Assembly (NCBI GenBank): GCA_022578965.1
Contig: MU400554.1
Span: forward strand, 1 to 64,000
DNA length: 64,000 bases
Direction: 5' to 3'
From: Xylaria sp. FL1777
Taxonomy: Eukaryota > Ascomycota > Sordariomycetes > Xylariales > Xylariaceae
Of the stretch, positions 42,466 to 55,169 are shown piece after piece. The position numbers and the translations under genes were made by a program. Each line of letters opens with the position of its first letter. Within the stretch, counting starts at the first letter, position 1. Below the pieces are notes generated by a model that made no database searches, was not told the DNA's origin, and saw only the letters and a program-made list of their open reading frames with translations.

Positions 42466-44850
42466 TTACTCGTCTCGAAACACCCACAGACCCCCAGGCC
42501 TCATAGCCTCTCTATATCTTTCCTCGATGATCTCCAGTTCTAATTTAGCTGCTTCTTCATTGTACTCTTCGCCTTCCTGTGTACTTGGGAAATCTGCCCT
42601 CCAGAAGCCTGGTGGTGTTGACATACGTGGATATCGGTGGCGATGTTTGCCACTTGCGTTAGCCAGCTCCCTCGTTTTAGCCTCGACCCATAATGCTTCC
42701 TTCTCAGCATCCGACATAGTGGACAGACGATGGCAATCATCCCCGAGATACGACTTAAGTAGACACTGGAACTCATGTGGACGAGTACTCGCGCGAGAGG
42801 CATGGGCTAAAACACGGAACTTGTGGCCACAGCAATTCTCTTTAATACAGCCTTGGAGGCAGGTTCGGTCATCTTTCTTACGGACAACATCGGTGAAAGC
42901 GTAGTCGTAGCCTTCATTTACATGGGGGTTGATCTTGAAGTCGTCGAGCCGAAGCCTCGCTTTCGGCATTTGTCGTAGAGGTACTCCTGTCTTCTCCTTC
43001 TCTGTTCTATTCATAATTGTTTCCTTATTGTAATTCTGATTTATGGATTGCAAGACTGGTTCATGGTTCGGCACGTCCGAACTGTTTTTTGGTGCCGAAC
43101 CTACTCTCTTCCGCCCGTCTTTTCCGAAAGGAAGCTTTCGCCTTTTTGGTAGCCGGAAATCAAGATCTGATGACTGTCCGTCTTCAGCCGAAGACTCATT
43201 TTGAGATGCCCCGTTCACTTGTGCTCGCGATGGCGTGTCGAGTAGCTGTTCCAAAACACCAGGTCCTGGCCCATTCTTCCTGTTGGAAACTGTTGCCTTT
43301 TCGGTCGGATAAGCATCCTCAGCAAGACTGGCAAGGCCTCGTGGTGTTGAAAACTTTCTGTTCCTGCTACCTGGCGCTAAACTTGTCGCGTGGAGGACTT
43401 GATTGTGGTTAAGAGGTTGCAGAGCAGAACTGGCATCATCTTGGAATTCGGGGCAATTACCGGCTGCTAGATCCGTGGTAGCTACATCACTCGTTGAATT
43501 CCGACTGTCATCTTTGACGGGGTTAAGGGGATGCATAATCCTAGTCTTGTGGCCATACCCCTGAGCATCTACGACGACTCCGTCGAGCTGCAAGCTGTGG
43601 GCATGCTGGTACCTTGTATGCTTCTTTGGGGTCTCTACTCTGCGGAATTCAGCATCAAAATCTATGCTTTCATTAGGAGTAGAGCGCCGAGACCCATCCG
43701 TGCTCTCGAGTTCGGAACTATTTTCAATCTTGATCCTTCTAGAGGCGGGTATGTTGCCTTCATCACCGCCGACGTCCTTTCGCTTCCGTACACAGCGCTC
43801 TGATACCACGACCGGTGTGTCTGATGATGGCTCTGACTTAATATGCTCTCTTATCCCCATAGACTCGCGGATTTGAGGTAACGGAGGTAGGCATGACGCT
43901 ACCTCATCTATTCTTTGCAAATCATCCGCTCCCAAGGTCAAATCCGAGCGCCGAGATTCAGCTGGGGTTCGAATCATCAAGGGTGACTTCGACCTTGCAG
44001 CACTATTTACGCGAGCTTGCGTTGGGGTTGGGGCTCTTGACTGATATCGAGGAACCTCAGCTAGAGTAGGCGTTGCCATGGGAGCTGGGATAGCCGATTG
44101 CAGCGCCATTTCCACGTCCCCACCATCGGAGGAGAAGCTTGAATTGAAGGGCTCCTGAGATATTTCAGCTAGCTTCGCCTCCAGCTTCTTAATCCTCTGA
44201 GCACGTTTTAGAGATTGTTCACCTAGTTTCTTAGCATGGTCGACCCAGTCCTGATACTTGGCAGTTCGTTCCCGGACGAGGTCGTTTGACTTGATTAGTG
44301 CATCATGAAGGTCGAAGTATTTGTCGTGGAGCTTCGCGTGTTGCTTATCGATGCGCAAAAGCTCTGCCTTAAGCTCTGAATGGGTCAACCCCTCAATACC
44401 ACTCTTGTTGAGTCGCTTTGAGCTCAGTTGGTTAACAGACCTAGGCGCTAAAGGTGTCCGAAGAGCTGACTTGGCCTCTCTATGGCTGGTTGTGCCGGGA
44501 GCGTGGGTTCGTTCGTGACTTGCCTCTTTAAGGGCTTTGATTTCGTCCTTGAGCTTGACATTCTCGTCTTCTAGGCGGCTCACTCGGGAGGCTTTTTGTC
44601 TTAGGGTTTCGAGCTCGGTAGTAATATTGCGCAGTTTGCTTTCGGTATACGCTTCAAAGTCTACAGATTGGATGCATTAGCAATGGCTAACTTAGCCAAC
44701 AGGCCAAAACGAATGTGTACCTGTCCTGAACCTATTGTTGACCCGATCGCAAGTATCTTCAAGTGCTTCCAATAAGACAGTCCTACCGACGTCTCTAAAC
44801 CAGTTCTCCATATCACCGCACGGTGATGTCAATTCCTCGAGTGCATCCAT
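42466..44850 (-). CDS. sae2: DNA-end resection factor Sae2/CtIP/Ctp1
   Basis: Two exons on the minus strand, 44850-44721 and 44660-42466, give 774 residues. The long frame has no ATG at its 5' end; exon 1 (MDALEELTSPCGDMENWF) supplies the start and joins in phase across a 60-nt intron. Residues about 44-190 are coiled coil (ESKLRNITTELETLRQKA; later KLAEISQEP), matching the N-terminal oligomerisation region of the family. The middle is long and disordered. The Sae2 C-terminal domain starts at about residue 612 with RLRLDDFKINPHVNEGYDYA, then CLQGCIKENCCG, and ends with TPPGFWRADFPSTQE at 725-739. T725 sits where the key CDK site lies in Sae2 (S267) and CtIP (T847). The protein activates the Mre11-Rad50-Nbs1 nuclease to start double-strand-break resection in mitosis and meiosis. 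Confidence 0.92.
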
Positions 44851-47503
44851 TATCTATAACCCACTGGCTGCAGAAACATGTGCGACAAGTTGTATGCTCG
44901 TTCTAGCCCTCCATTCATACTTGACACCCTCCAACTGTATACAATAGCCGATAGGTAGTAAGAATAGGTATTAACTCAACGCGTCACACACACGCGCCAA
45001 TGCCTACATTAGATCCCTACCTACACATGCCTAAACGGCTTAGCGTATCATGCATCCACTTAGGTGGATACTCCTACGCAGTACATATGTATGTACCTAC
45101 CAAGCTGCCTTAAGCTTAATGTACAACGTACCTACTGCTTTTATACTCATGTACTGCGTATACATGGGTTAAATACACTCAGCATGGTGCGCAGTTAGGT
45201 GCCTACATGTAGGTCCATGTAACTCTAATCAATCACCCACCAAACAAAACCTCAAGTCAAAGTAATCCTGTTGAAGGACATGCAAACATAACGCAGAAAC
45301 TCTTTGCCTCCCCTTTGCATGAGAAGCTAAAGTAGCCTTCCAAACTGGGTGTTTTCCCCGACTTCAAGCGCTACCTATGCGTATATGTACGGCATGTCAT
45401 CGTATGAATGCAGAACTGACTACTGATTTGTGTTATACCCCTAGCACCGTGGACATTGCAATGCTATTTTTACCTGTGGATATGTTGCAACCTACTCAGC
45501 AAGGCTCAACTTCCCACCATCAGGTTTTAGAAAAGTACCTACAGACAATCCTCCTTAGAGCGTCAGTGATTTCACTTGTCTCTCCATGTAAAGGATAGAA
45601 TATTGTAGCTCCTATATTTAATATAGGAAAGGGGAAACAATTAGGACATACTGTTAAAATACTATTTGGAACCATTTTAATATTGCTTGATCAAAAACAT
45701 TAGCTTTATTTTATTCTAAACGGTTCTTAATTTGCTATTACTCAAGTAATGCCGTTGTGATTGCACACCTACTGTAGATACTTATGTCAATCTATAACTT
45801 ATACTAGGTACGTAGGTACTTATTTGGATTCTTCGAGGCTACGCACCCTTTATGGTTATTCATCACCCGAAAAGGAAAAAACAAAACAAAAAAAAACCAT
45901 CCTGATCAGAAGCTACTTTACGAATTCTATGATAGTATGTACCTGGAAATCTACCATCTTCTATATATGTATGTATGTATGTATTTGTGTGTGTAGGCAT
46001 AGGTACCTACAGTCAATTTCTCTACCTACATAGGTAGGTAGTGGCAATTGAGAGAGGGTGGCAAGAGCAAATGTCCCTCCCTTATCGTTGATAAGACCTG
46101 TCTGTGCGAAGCTGCAGGTATAGTATACCTGACAACACTAGTGATAATACGGGGAAAGAAAGTACATGCACTTACATAGGGATTTCACACGAAGGGCTAG
46201 CTCTGTTTTACTGTTAATTTTTTCTTGTTTTCCTCCTCCCACCACAGCTGTGTTAATTATCAATTATCAGGCACCGGTTTTGTAAATCCATCTTCACTTC
46301 AAACACTGCCAACTTCCGGTTTCTGAGAAACTCAATTTGGGCCGCCGACTAGATACAGCTCCCCAATCCTTCTTTCGCGATATTTGATCAATTGTCAATT
46401 GTCTCTTGTTCGGCAGAGGCCAGGCACAGGTATGTGTGACGCAGATTCCCTCGAAACACTCCCTTGCCATCGCGAACCTTGAAGTGCGCTCCTCCATATT
46501 TGACCCCTCATGAACCCCACCATCCCGTCTCAGCACAGTTTCTCTCGTCCCAAGACTCCATCATCCGAACAACGCTGGCAGCAACAAGCAACCGCGTGCA
46601 TATGATAGCACACGTCTTAATAAGTACCTGCCTGCCTATCTAACACTACCTACCTACCTACTTACACCCGAAGTTCTGTCGGCCAGCTAGTCGACGCACC
46701 AGCCGACGCACCCCACACAGCACATCGGTACACGAAGGCCATTCGTCGGGGAATATCCCAACCTTTGCCGTGGGTGTTCTCAGTCTGTACCTTGCATCGC
46801 CTTCCCCCCCATTCCAGTAGCACCTACATTGCATTACCACTACCTACCTATGTACCTACCTCACTTAGGTATCACTACCTCTCACTAGGTACCTTAGGTA
46901 CACATGTATCACTGCCTACCTCTACTTAACCTACCTAGGTAGTCCACGCTCGCTACACACGTTACAGCACATCTCTACATTCTCTACAACATACACCTAA
47001 CTGCGTGCATCCTCAGCACCTACAAACTCCCCAGGTTACCCAAGTAGGTATCACAGCACGCACATCTCCGACGGCCTCTCATGTACGTTGCCTTGCTCTC
47101 CCCTGCACTGCACCCTAGCCCCGGTTATATGTCTCTCTTGTACGCGGAGCCTGCTCTCGCCTGTCTCGCTTGTGTCTACTGGCCTGAAGGAGTGCGCTCT
47201 GCGCTCATTGGTCCGGCCTGGCAGGCCTGTGTGTGGTAGAGTTTTCATTTCCCTCTCTCTCGGGTCCAGCAGCGCAACCTTCATCAGCGTCCGATGTCGT
47301 TTGCATCATCCGTTTTTTCCATTCGCTGCTAGTGTCGCCCTGTCGCCCTGTCACCTTCACTTTGGCTTTTTACCTTTGAACCTACCGACGCTGACGCCGA
47401 CGACTGCTCGTCCATTTAGACTTAACATTTCCCGGGGTTCCCTTCATCGACCCTAGTCGCCGATTCCCAAGACTCCAGCAGAGATCTCGATACCATCATC
47501 GCC
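44851..47503. other. intergenic, divergent promoters of sae2 and gis2
   Basis: No gene is supported. TAGGTA-type words cluster at about 45.0-45.25 and 46.84-46.95 kb. An (ATGT)4 microsatellite lies at about 45967-45984. From about 47.1 kb the plus strand is C/T-rich, as expected for the leader of a highly expressed gene. Confidence 0.6.
46838..46945. repeat. TACCTA/TAGGTA word cluster upstream of gis2
   Basis: Dense CTACCTACC, TTAGGTA and CCTAGGTA words on both strands, including the palindrome ACCTAGGT, about 560-665 bases before the gis2 ATG. Confidence 0.65.
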
Positions 47504-48805
47504 ATGGATTTCCCCACTTCCACACGCTCGTGCTTCACTTGTAAGTTCTGAACACGTTGTGCCTCTAACACTCTGTTCTCGAGGATACGTTATCTGTCTC
47601 TTTTTGCGACAACGTGCATATTCATTACCCACTTCAACTACACACTATCACTTTGTTTTTTCCTCGATTGCCTCTTCCATGCGTGGCCGTCGAATGGCGG
47701 CCGGTAGTCGTGGAACCAATCGTTATGTCATACCTGACCTGGCCAAGTCCGCTTCACCTGCAACTTTGCAACATGACACCTAGATGTGGTCCTTGGCTAC
47801 TGGTTTGCGTCAATGCGATATATCCTCTTACCATCCCTACAGAATCCTGAACTTGTTGCAGGAAGCTTCTCGGCCCCTGTTTCCTAATCTCAACCTTGGT
47901 CTTTTTTTTTGGTAGGGGTGTGTGTGTGATCTGACATATGATTCTTGTTGTTTAGGCGGCCAGACCACTCATCAGGTATGAAGAAAAGTGGCATAGAGGA
48001 GATGCAGTGATTCAGGACTGCGAGGAGACGGATCACTTAGGGACAAGAAGTTGTACTGATCAAAAGCGTCTCTCAGGCCCGTGACTGCCCCAACCGCGGC
48101 GCTGCGAAGTGGTATGTTCCGTTTTCTGTTGTTTTGCAATGATACTCGCTAATCTTCTGTAGCTACAACTGTGGAAACGAGGGCCACCTTAGTAAGCCTC
48201 ACGTCCTCATCACTCGGCTCCGATTCTTATCCTAATGTGACTTCTTACTTAGGCCGTGACTGTCCCGAGGGTCCCAAGGACAACAAGACTTGCTACCGCT
48301 GTGGCCAAAGCGGCCACATCAGCCGTGAGTGCCCCCAGGGCGGTGGTCCCATTGGAGGTGGCCAGGGCGGATCCCAAGAGTGCTATAAGGTGGGTAGTTT
48401 TTCAGTCCTTACTGCCTCGCTGTGCTGAATTGACTGGGAATAATAGTGCGGTAAGGTCGGCCATATCGCTCGCAATTGCCCTGATGCCTACGGCGGCAAC
48501 TCCTACGGCGGTGGCTATGGTGGTGGGGGCTACGGTGGAGGTCAAGGCAAGACTTGCTATTCTTGCGGCGGCTATGGACACATGTCTCGTGAGTAACTCT
48601 CCGATGCTAGGTAGCTTGCTTTGGATTTAGGGCTCTAACAGGGACTTTAGGCGAGTGTGTGAACGGCAGCAAGTGCTACAACTGTGGTGAGAATGGCCAC
48701 TTCTCTCGAGATTGTCCCAAGGAATCCTCAGGCGGCGAGAAGATCTGCTACAAGTGCCAACAGCCAGGACACATCCAATCGGCGTGTCCTAATGTCACCA
48801 ATTAA
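47504..48805 (+). CDS. gis2: CCHC zinc-knuckle protein of the CNBP/Gis2/Byr3 family
   Basis: Seven exons: 47504-47540, 47956-47975, 48077-48111, 48163-48191, 48253-48389, 48447-48588 and 48651-48805, giving 184 residues with all phases consistent. The protein is seven CX2CX4HX4C knuckles: [84 protein letters not shown] and [15 protein letters not shown] Gly/Tyr-rich RGG-like linker lies between knuckles 4 and 5. This is the standard layout of yeast Gis2 and animal CNBP, which bind G-rich single-stranded RNA and DNA and associate with translating ribosomes and stress granules. Exons 2-4 are only 20, 35 and 29 nt, and intron 1 is 415 nt, far longer than other introns here. No single frame covers more than part of the gene, so simple ORF calling would miss it. 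Confidence 0.94.
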
Positions 48806-50207
48806 GGATGCACTCTCTACGTTGGACGGAATTCCTATGGTGAAACAAAACGACAACCCTTTTCAGCAGTTTCCTAGTAGCTCATGCATTCCATAATCAC
48901 GTCCCGAGCCTACCTGGCTACGGAGAGGAGTTGGACATGTCGACAACTAGGATGTTACCCCGTCCAGGCTCAATGAAAGTGGATGATGTTCATATTTCGC
49001 TTTGCATCAACGTCCAATACCCGTGTTTTTCCTCTTCTTGATTCGATCTGGCATTGGAATCCACTGCACAGCATAAAGGCCCAAACAAGAAAAATTCACA
49101 GGCATCTCGGCAAAAGTCCTTTTTTTTCTTCAACCGAGAATAAAAGTGTTTCAATTCGGGAGTTAAGGTCGTCAATTTCTCACTCATACAATGTAGGGTA
49201 ACTTTTACCCGTATACACACAGAAACGGTGCTAGGCTCACATGGTCGCCAACGTCGTGTTGCCTGACTAGGAGCTTGGGTCCCAGCACTCGATAGGTCCA
49301 TAGGTACTCGACTAAACGATAGTAACCATGTGCAAGACCATATCAATACTCTTTCGCTACCTTGACACACGTGAATTGTATTATTGATTGCCTACTCCTG
49401 GAACTATTCTTAGTCTGTTTCATGCTCTAAAAGAGTTGGTCCAAAATCGGACCCTCATAGTGGGCGAAGAGCAAACCACTTGGTCATTCGGGTAGGCGTC
49501 TATCTAGTAAAGACTAGGATATGTACGTTTGAGTAGAGATCTCCCTGGGCGTGTTGTTATTCTGTCGGATAGTCTGTGGCTATTCGGTACCTTAGAATAC
49601 CAAAGGTAACCACGCAGACTGAACGCTAATAAACAAACATAGCTGGATGCCATTGTACTACTCTCTGGTAATATCGCACTATCTTCTACCAACTCCCCTA
49701 ATGTTAGTAACTCATATATACATGTCCTGACTTCGTTTGACGGAATCATCATAAGACCATAAAATGGTTAACATATATGTTCCCCGAAAGGAAAGGTGAT
49801 TGATTCATTGTCTGTCCTATAGGACATATCCTCAACTATGTCTATGCTTTACCATACCCCGAGACCCAACCTCTAATCTATAATGAAAGGACGGTCTCAT
49901 CGAACGCGTCGTTTGGGATTTCGATACAACAGTGGTTTCCTAACCTCGTTAAATACAAGATGTCATATCATAGTTGTCTGATCGACCATACACCTGGACC
50001 GTGTAGTGTAGCGTAGCGAGTGTTCTATTATCCCAATACCGGTATACGCCAACCAACTGAAAATGGGCGAGAAGCAGATCTACAAAATCGTTCATATGCA
50101 AAGCCATACACAATCCTTGGCGAAAAAAAAAAAAAAACTAAATTAAGCATCAACAACTGTGGAAGGGGAGATCCTCCACTCAGAGTTATGATTAGTTCTT
50201 GCCTTGC
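48806..50207. other. intergenic between convergent gis2 and DDHD genes
   Basis: 3' flanks of the two convergent genes. Minus-strand open frames at 48990-49370 and 49504-49752 have no recognisable domain. A run of A lies near 50125. No gene is supported. Confidence 0.6.
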
Positions 50208-53200
50208 TCAACTGTACCGACCTGGCTGGTTTTGCCGGGACTTGTATAATTTAGAGCGCGCATCGCGGTTGCATAGCAGCTGCGAACATAGGAAGTGCGT
50301 GACGTCTTCATCTTGCCAGTAGCTCAGGTGCGAGGCGATGGTGTTCATCGGATTGAAGTCGAGTGCGCTCCTGTTAGAAAAATTAGCTTTTGATAAAACG
50401 CACCGCCCAAAACTAATGAGGAACCTAATTTGGAAGGGAAAAACACCTCTTTCGGTGGATGGCGGGAGTGGAAGAGAGGAAGAAACCACTTACTCTTGGA
50501 TAGCGTAATCGATACGCCCATTCCAATTAAGTGCTCGTACTTTCAGCTCCTCCTTTCTAAGTTTCTGTGCTTTTAATTCTTCTGCGGCCCACGCTGTACC
50601 TAGCTCTTGGCCCTCTTCAGCCCGGCTTATACTGTCCTTGTGCTCTTCTACGCGCTTTCTCTGAAAGCGAGCATAGAGCGTCTCCAAATCGTCGTCAATG
50701 AGTGTCAAGTCTTTGGTTATGTTATGGCCAGGTGTAATAGGGTCCGTGGAGCTGAGACCAGAGGTGTTTTGACGCGCAAGCGCCTTTTTCCGAGCATCCG
50801 TTTTCTCTGACTGTGCGTTAGCATCGGAGACCACAGAGCCCAAGTTGGTTCCCTGTGAATGAGCCGTAGCCTGGCCCGGGTTGGACAGAGAGGAAGTGTT
50901 AACTGGAGGGTTTGATGCGTTAAAGTTCGCTATGTCCGCGTTGGTAAGTCCTAGACTACCCTTGAGGATACTACTAGCAATACCAGCGCTAAAGCTTGAC
51001 CATAAGCCACTGACGCTCTGCCCTACTTTGACGCCTATTCCAGACAAACCTTGAGGAGCCACGGCCCCAAATATGCCCTTTTTGGTGTATGGTAAAGCCT
51101 GTGGCTTTAAAGAAGACATAGCTGACGAAACTAGAGGCTCCAAACGGTATGCGATGGGGTCCGATGGGTGGAAAATATTGAAGAGTTGTGCAACATTTGG
51201 TGATGACACAGACAGGGGTAGCCCGGTAACTGCTGAAACTCTTTGTCCTGAAGCGCTAGAAGTCGATAGGAACGGGTCCTCCATATATGCCGGAGCGAGA
51301 GGGCTCTCTGAGGGCGCAGCGTTCGGTTGTTGTCGGGCGGCTATCGTTCGCCCCTTAAGCATCTGGAACAAGCCGACAGGTGAACCGAGACAATAGAGGT
51401 CTTCAACATCGAAGTCGAAGGAAAGCTCATGTATATCTTTGGAAGGCTCTGAACGCTCTTGAGAGGGCCAGAACCGAAGGGGATTACGGAGTGGTTCGAC
51501 ACCTTCCGGTCGCTGCTTTTGCCGGCATAGGATATCAAACATGATCGCGGATCCCAAGGAGTGTCCGACGACTTGAGCACCCAGAGTCAGCTACTGTCAA
51601 TCTGAGCGTAATCTGCAAATGTTTACAAATGTTTCGGAGCTGTGGGAAGCCTCTCTAAAACGGGAAGAAATGACTCTGAGAATGGCTTACTATGAACTTT
51701 GCCCTTGAACTCTGGATTTCTTTCAAGGAAGAGTTTGTAAATTCGGTTCGACTCATTTAGAACAATCTGGGTAATTTGTTCCCTGTAGGAGCTCTGGTAT
51801 AGGAGAACATCAAGAGCAAGATCGGAAATGAGCGACCTCGCGAAAGCCATGCCCTCAATAGTGATGTCTTCGAGAGAGGGATCTGCTATGGTGTTAGCAT
51901 TTTGATGAGTTAAATAGTCCACTATGCTACTGACATTCATCATCCTCTTCCGCCACATCACCTAAATCAGTTTCACCTTTCTTTTCCCGTCTCCTGGGGA
52001 AATCAAGTAGGTGTCTCCAACAGACAGGTAAAACTTGGATTTTTGAATTTCCGGGACCGTCCTGATTGTCGGAATTGAGAGCCTTTAGGTCTTCGGAGTG
52101 GGCGTAAACGCCTTTCAGTGTTTTTCGTAACATGTTGACATCATGAACAAAATTGACACTCTCCATCCTAGACACATAGGGTTAACTGATCGCTGCCGCT
52201 GTTCACTAGAAGGCGCACTCTTCCTTACCTTAGGCTCAATAGTTGGCCAATGCCATGAGTCACTAACACCAGGTGTTCAATCTCGCGTCCCTGTGTCTCG
52301 CCGTCTTGACCTTGGTAGTCATCCTGGATTTCTTGTTCCTCGCGTAGCCTGATATGCTCCTCTTGCTTTTCAGGGTCATCGGCGCCCTCAATATAAGAGG
52401 AAAATTGGCGTTTGAGCTGGTTCTCTCTTCGCTCCATTTCCACTCTAGCATTGTCCTCCTCTCTCTCGCCGTCTGTAACGCCTGAGCGCGTGGTGGGCGG
52501 GGCAGAGCGCCGCTTAAGACCCTTGTCTTGCTTGTCTTGGCTGTCGTCGCGCGTTGACTGAGGTGGTATGGTTGCTGTTGTAGGCGTTGGAGGGCGCTTG
52601 GTATCCTTTGCCTTTCCTGACTCTGAATACCCCCTGACAAGCTTAATCCCATTCATGTAGCTTCCACCAGCAAACCTCTGATAGACTGTGGATGTTACCC
52701 AGCTAAACACCCCATCGGAGGACAACCACGCAGTGTTTGAATCTTGATAAGTAGCTACACTGTTCACTACCACCCTCGGGGTCAGTTATCGCCATCTCGA
52801 GCGTAAGCTGTGAAGGTTTTAAAAGATGGGAAGCTAGTAGGATCTGATTTCCATTTGAAAGAAGTCTCCGTTCTTGAAAATTGCTGGAACAAACAAGAAA
52901 CAAAATTACAAGAATTACTCACTGTATGTGCCGAAAAGGCGATATGTTTGTGGTTGATACGGTACAGTTGGTTGTAGAGGCGAGGGTTTTACCGAACTTT
53001 CGGCCGGCGACTTGGCGTTTGTCTTTAGATTATCTGTCGACGCTTTTGGGGTAATATTCTGTATCCCAGAGTTGCTGCTAGTCCTATTCGTAGGATATGT
53101 CCAAGGTTTAGTTTTGAGATAACCTTCCTCTAACTGGGCCGCTAAATTCTCCTCACATGGCCGCAGTGAAGAGCTTTCCTGATACTACATACTCAGAGTT

Positions 53201-54066
53201 AGTCATGGTCACTATTAGAGTGGTTTATAGATATTCCACAAGCTTAGGAGTCTTCCACGGCTGACCCAAACAGAGGTTTATATAGCTTTCGCGGCCAAAA
53301 TAAGAATGACTCACAAACCAAGTGCCACGACGAACCTCATATATTGGACCAAGCCAGTATACAGGTGTTAATTCGCGTTGCTCAATATTGACGTCGAATA
53401 GGAAATCTTCATTCACTGGGATTCGCAAGCCCGATGAGGAACTGTCGGAATCTTTATCAGACCCGGCAATTGATGCATCTTCAACAGACACAGCTCGGGA
53501 GCGGAGAGAACTAGAGTGAGTGCGCATATGTTGTTGACTGACTGCACCTTTCCCGCGATCATTCTCCAGCTCTTCGAGTAATTTCTGGTATGCGTTCTCA
53601 AGAGACCTCGAGTCCACATTTGAAAAAGCCACAAACTTTTTGGGGACGAGCGGCTTAGCATTATCTGGTTCCTTCTTCTTGACTTTTAAGAATTGCGGCT
53701 TACGTTTCGGGATCTAGTGACAGGGTTAGTGGCAATGAGAGACCGATTAAGAACCAAAAGAATACAGACATCAACAGCATGAAACCACAACACGTTAAGA
53801 GGCGGACAGTCAGTGGGATACTTCTTGAAGCTATGGCCGTAAAGGGTGTTTGTGGAATGGTCGTCCGCCTTTTGGGCAGGCGGCGGCTTTGCTTTTGGCA
53901 GGGGAGGAGAAGTGATGTCTGTGGGTGGCGGCACAGGGCATCGATTTGTCCAAGGGTTTATGGACTCGACGGCACTGGCTAGATATGACTTCTCTAGCCT
54001 CTTCTCCCCCCTCTTCTCCCCAGTCCCATCATTTGGTGTTGTGGTATTATCAGTGCCAGGAGGCAT
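50208..54066 (-). CDS. DDHD-domain phospholipase (PA-preferring PLA1 family)
   Basis: Eight exons, in transcription order 54066-53770, 53713-53315, 53184-52923, 52766-52229, 52167-51935, 51885-51691, 51571-50494 and 50370-50208, give 1054 residues with every phase consistent. The start MPPGTDNTTTPNDG is the last in-frame ATG before the conserved FKKYPTDCPPLNVLWFHAVD region, which with IPKRKPQF forms the family N-terminal domain. LVLVTHGIGQLLSLRMESVNFVHDV opens the hydrolase core. The nucleophile motif GHSLG has S646. NIFHPSDPIAYRLEPLV and the C-terminal HLSYWQDEDV carry the Asp/His residues of the DDHD domain. Animal DDHD1/2 and yeast Ddl1 hydrolyse phospholipids at mitochondria, ER or Golgi. 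Introns range from 49 to 156 nt; two donors are weak (GTCTGT, GTCAGT). It is divergent from rpc1 across 1.1 kb. Confidence 0.92.
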
Positions 54067-55169
54067 TCTGCCGGAATGGCCGGGGGCCCAGTCGAACAGG
54101 CTTCTACGTGGACAGACGGCTATGTACGATGACCGGAGTAGCGCGTACCGAGGGCGTAGATAGCCGCGCAACACAACGGCCGAACACCTCTGCGCCAATG
54201 CGACCGAACTCAAAACACGGGTGGCTCTCGGGGGCGACGGCTGACGGCGAGCACAAAGAAGCTGGTAAGACTCGTCGTCATCAAGGACTCGGCGTGAACA
54301 GCTATGATGAGGCAAGAGATGAGCAAATGAAGAAGACAGCAGGTGTTGTGGATGGGTCCAAGGTAGGTGGTAAGCTACGATATGGCCACCCTCTAGCTGT
54401 CACGTCAAAGCTGTTTACTATCAACACAAGAGAATGCGAATGTGAAAGGGCTGGTTGGCCGGTAGAAAGCGAGGTCTAACAAGCAATCAAATGGCATGCA
54501 TACTGTATGGTACACGTGGTAATTGTCACATGGGAATGAGATACTTTTTATACCAGAATGTTAGGTACTGTAGGTAAGCTGTCACTAAGCCGTCACTGGG
54601 CTCCATGTTGAGGGAAGGGAGCAGCTTACATATTACATATGTACTTACCTACCTCTAGTAGAGAGGTACCTTAAGTTCTCCCTACACATAGGTAGCCTAT
54701 AGGTACATAGCGGCCCCTGTTAACACACCCCGCCAGCCCCGCATCATACATAGTTGACAGGTGCTGCTGGTAAACTGGAATGGTGGGGCACGACCAAGTG
54801 ACTCCTACCTGCCTACCTATCCCTAGAGGTAGACTAGGACCCAGCAAAATTTCATTCAATTCTCAAGTTGCAACTGCGACGAACCATCCTCGACCACTCA
54901 GCTACAAGACTCTCTTTGCGCTGCCTCGTCAGTCAACCGAGCTGTATATCATAATGATGGTGATGATGAGAGCCCGATTCCTCTCGAAAACCGCGCCGTA
55001 GCATATCACAACTTCGGACCAGCTGTATCGAGACCTTGTCATCTACTACGACTGCGCGTAAAGCGGCGCGTAAAGCAGCACAATAGACTCGAACACTCGC
55101 TCTAAATCCCGAATTCAATCACGATCTACATATTCCCAATCAAGCCCCTGCGCCGAGACAGCTATCGAG
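54067..55169. other. divergent promoter between DDHD lipase and rpc1
   Basis: Shared upstream region of two divergent genes. The open frame at 53925-54479 on the plus strand partly overlaps the first lipase exon and is an antisense artefact. TAGGTA-type words occur at about 54.6-54.72 kb. I see no gene. Confidence 0.6.

Noticed and set aside
52767..52922. Additional lipase exon (an open minus-strand frame runs across the intron)
   Set aside because: Joining 52923 directly to 52766 restores the conserved RLFGTYMNSVATYQD segment in phase.
53925..54479. 184-codon plus-strand frame upstream of rpc1
   Set aside because: Antisense to the first lipase exon and its leader; no domain.
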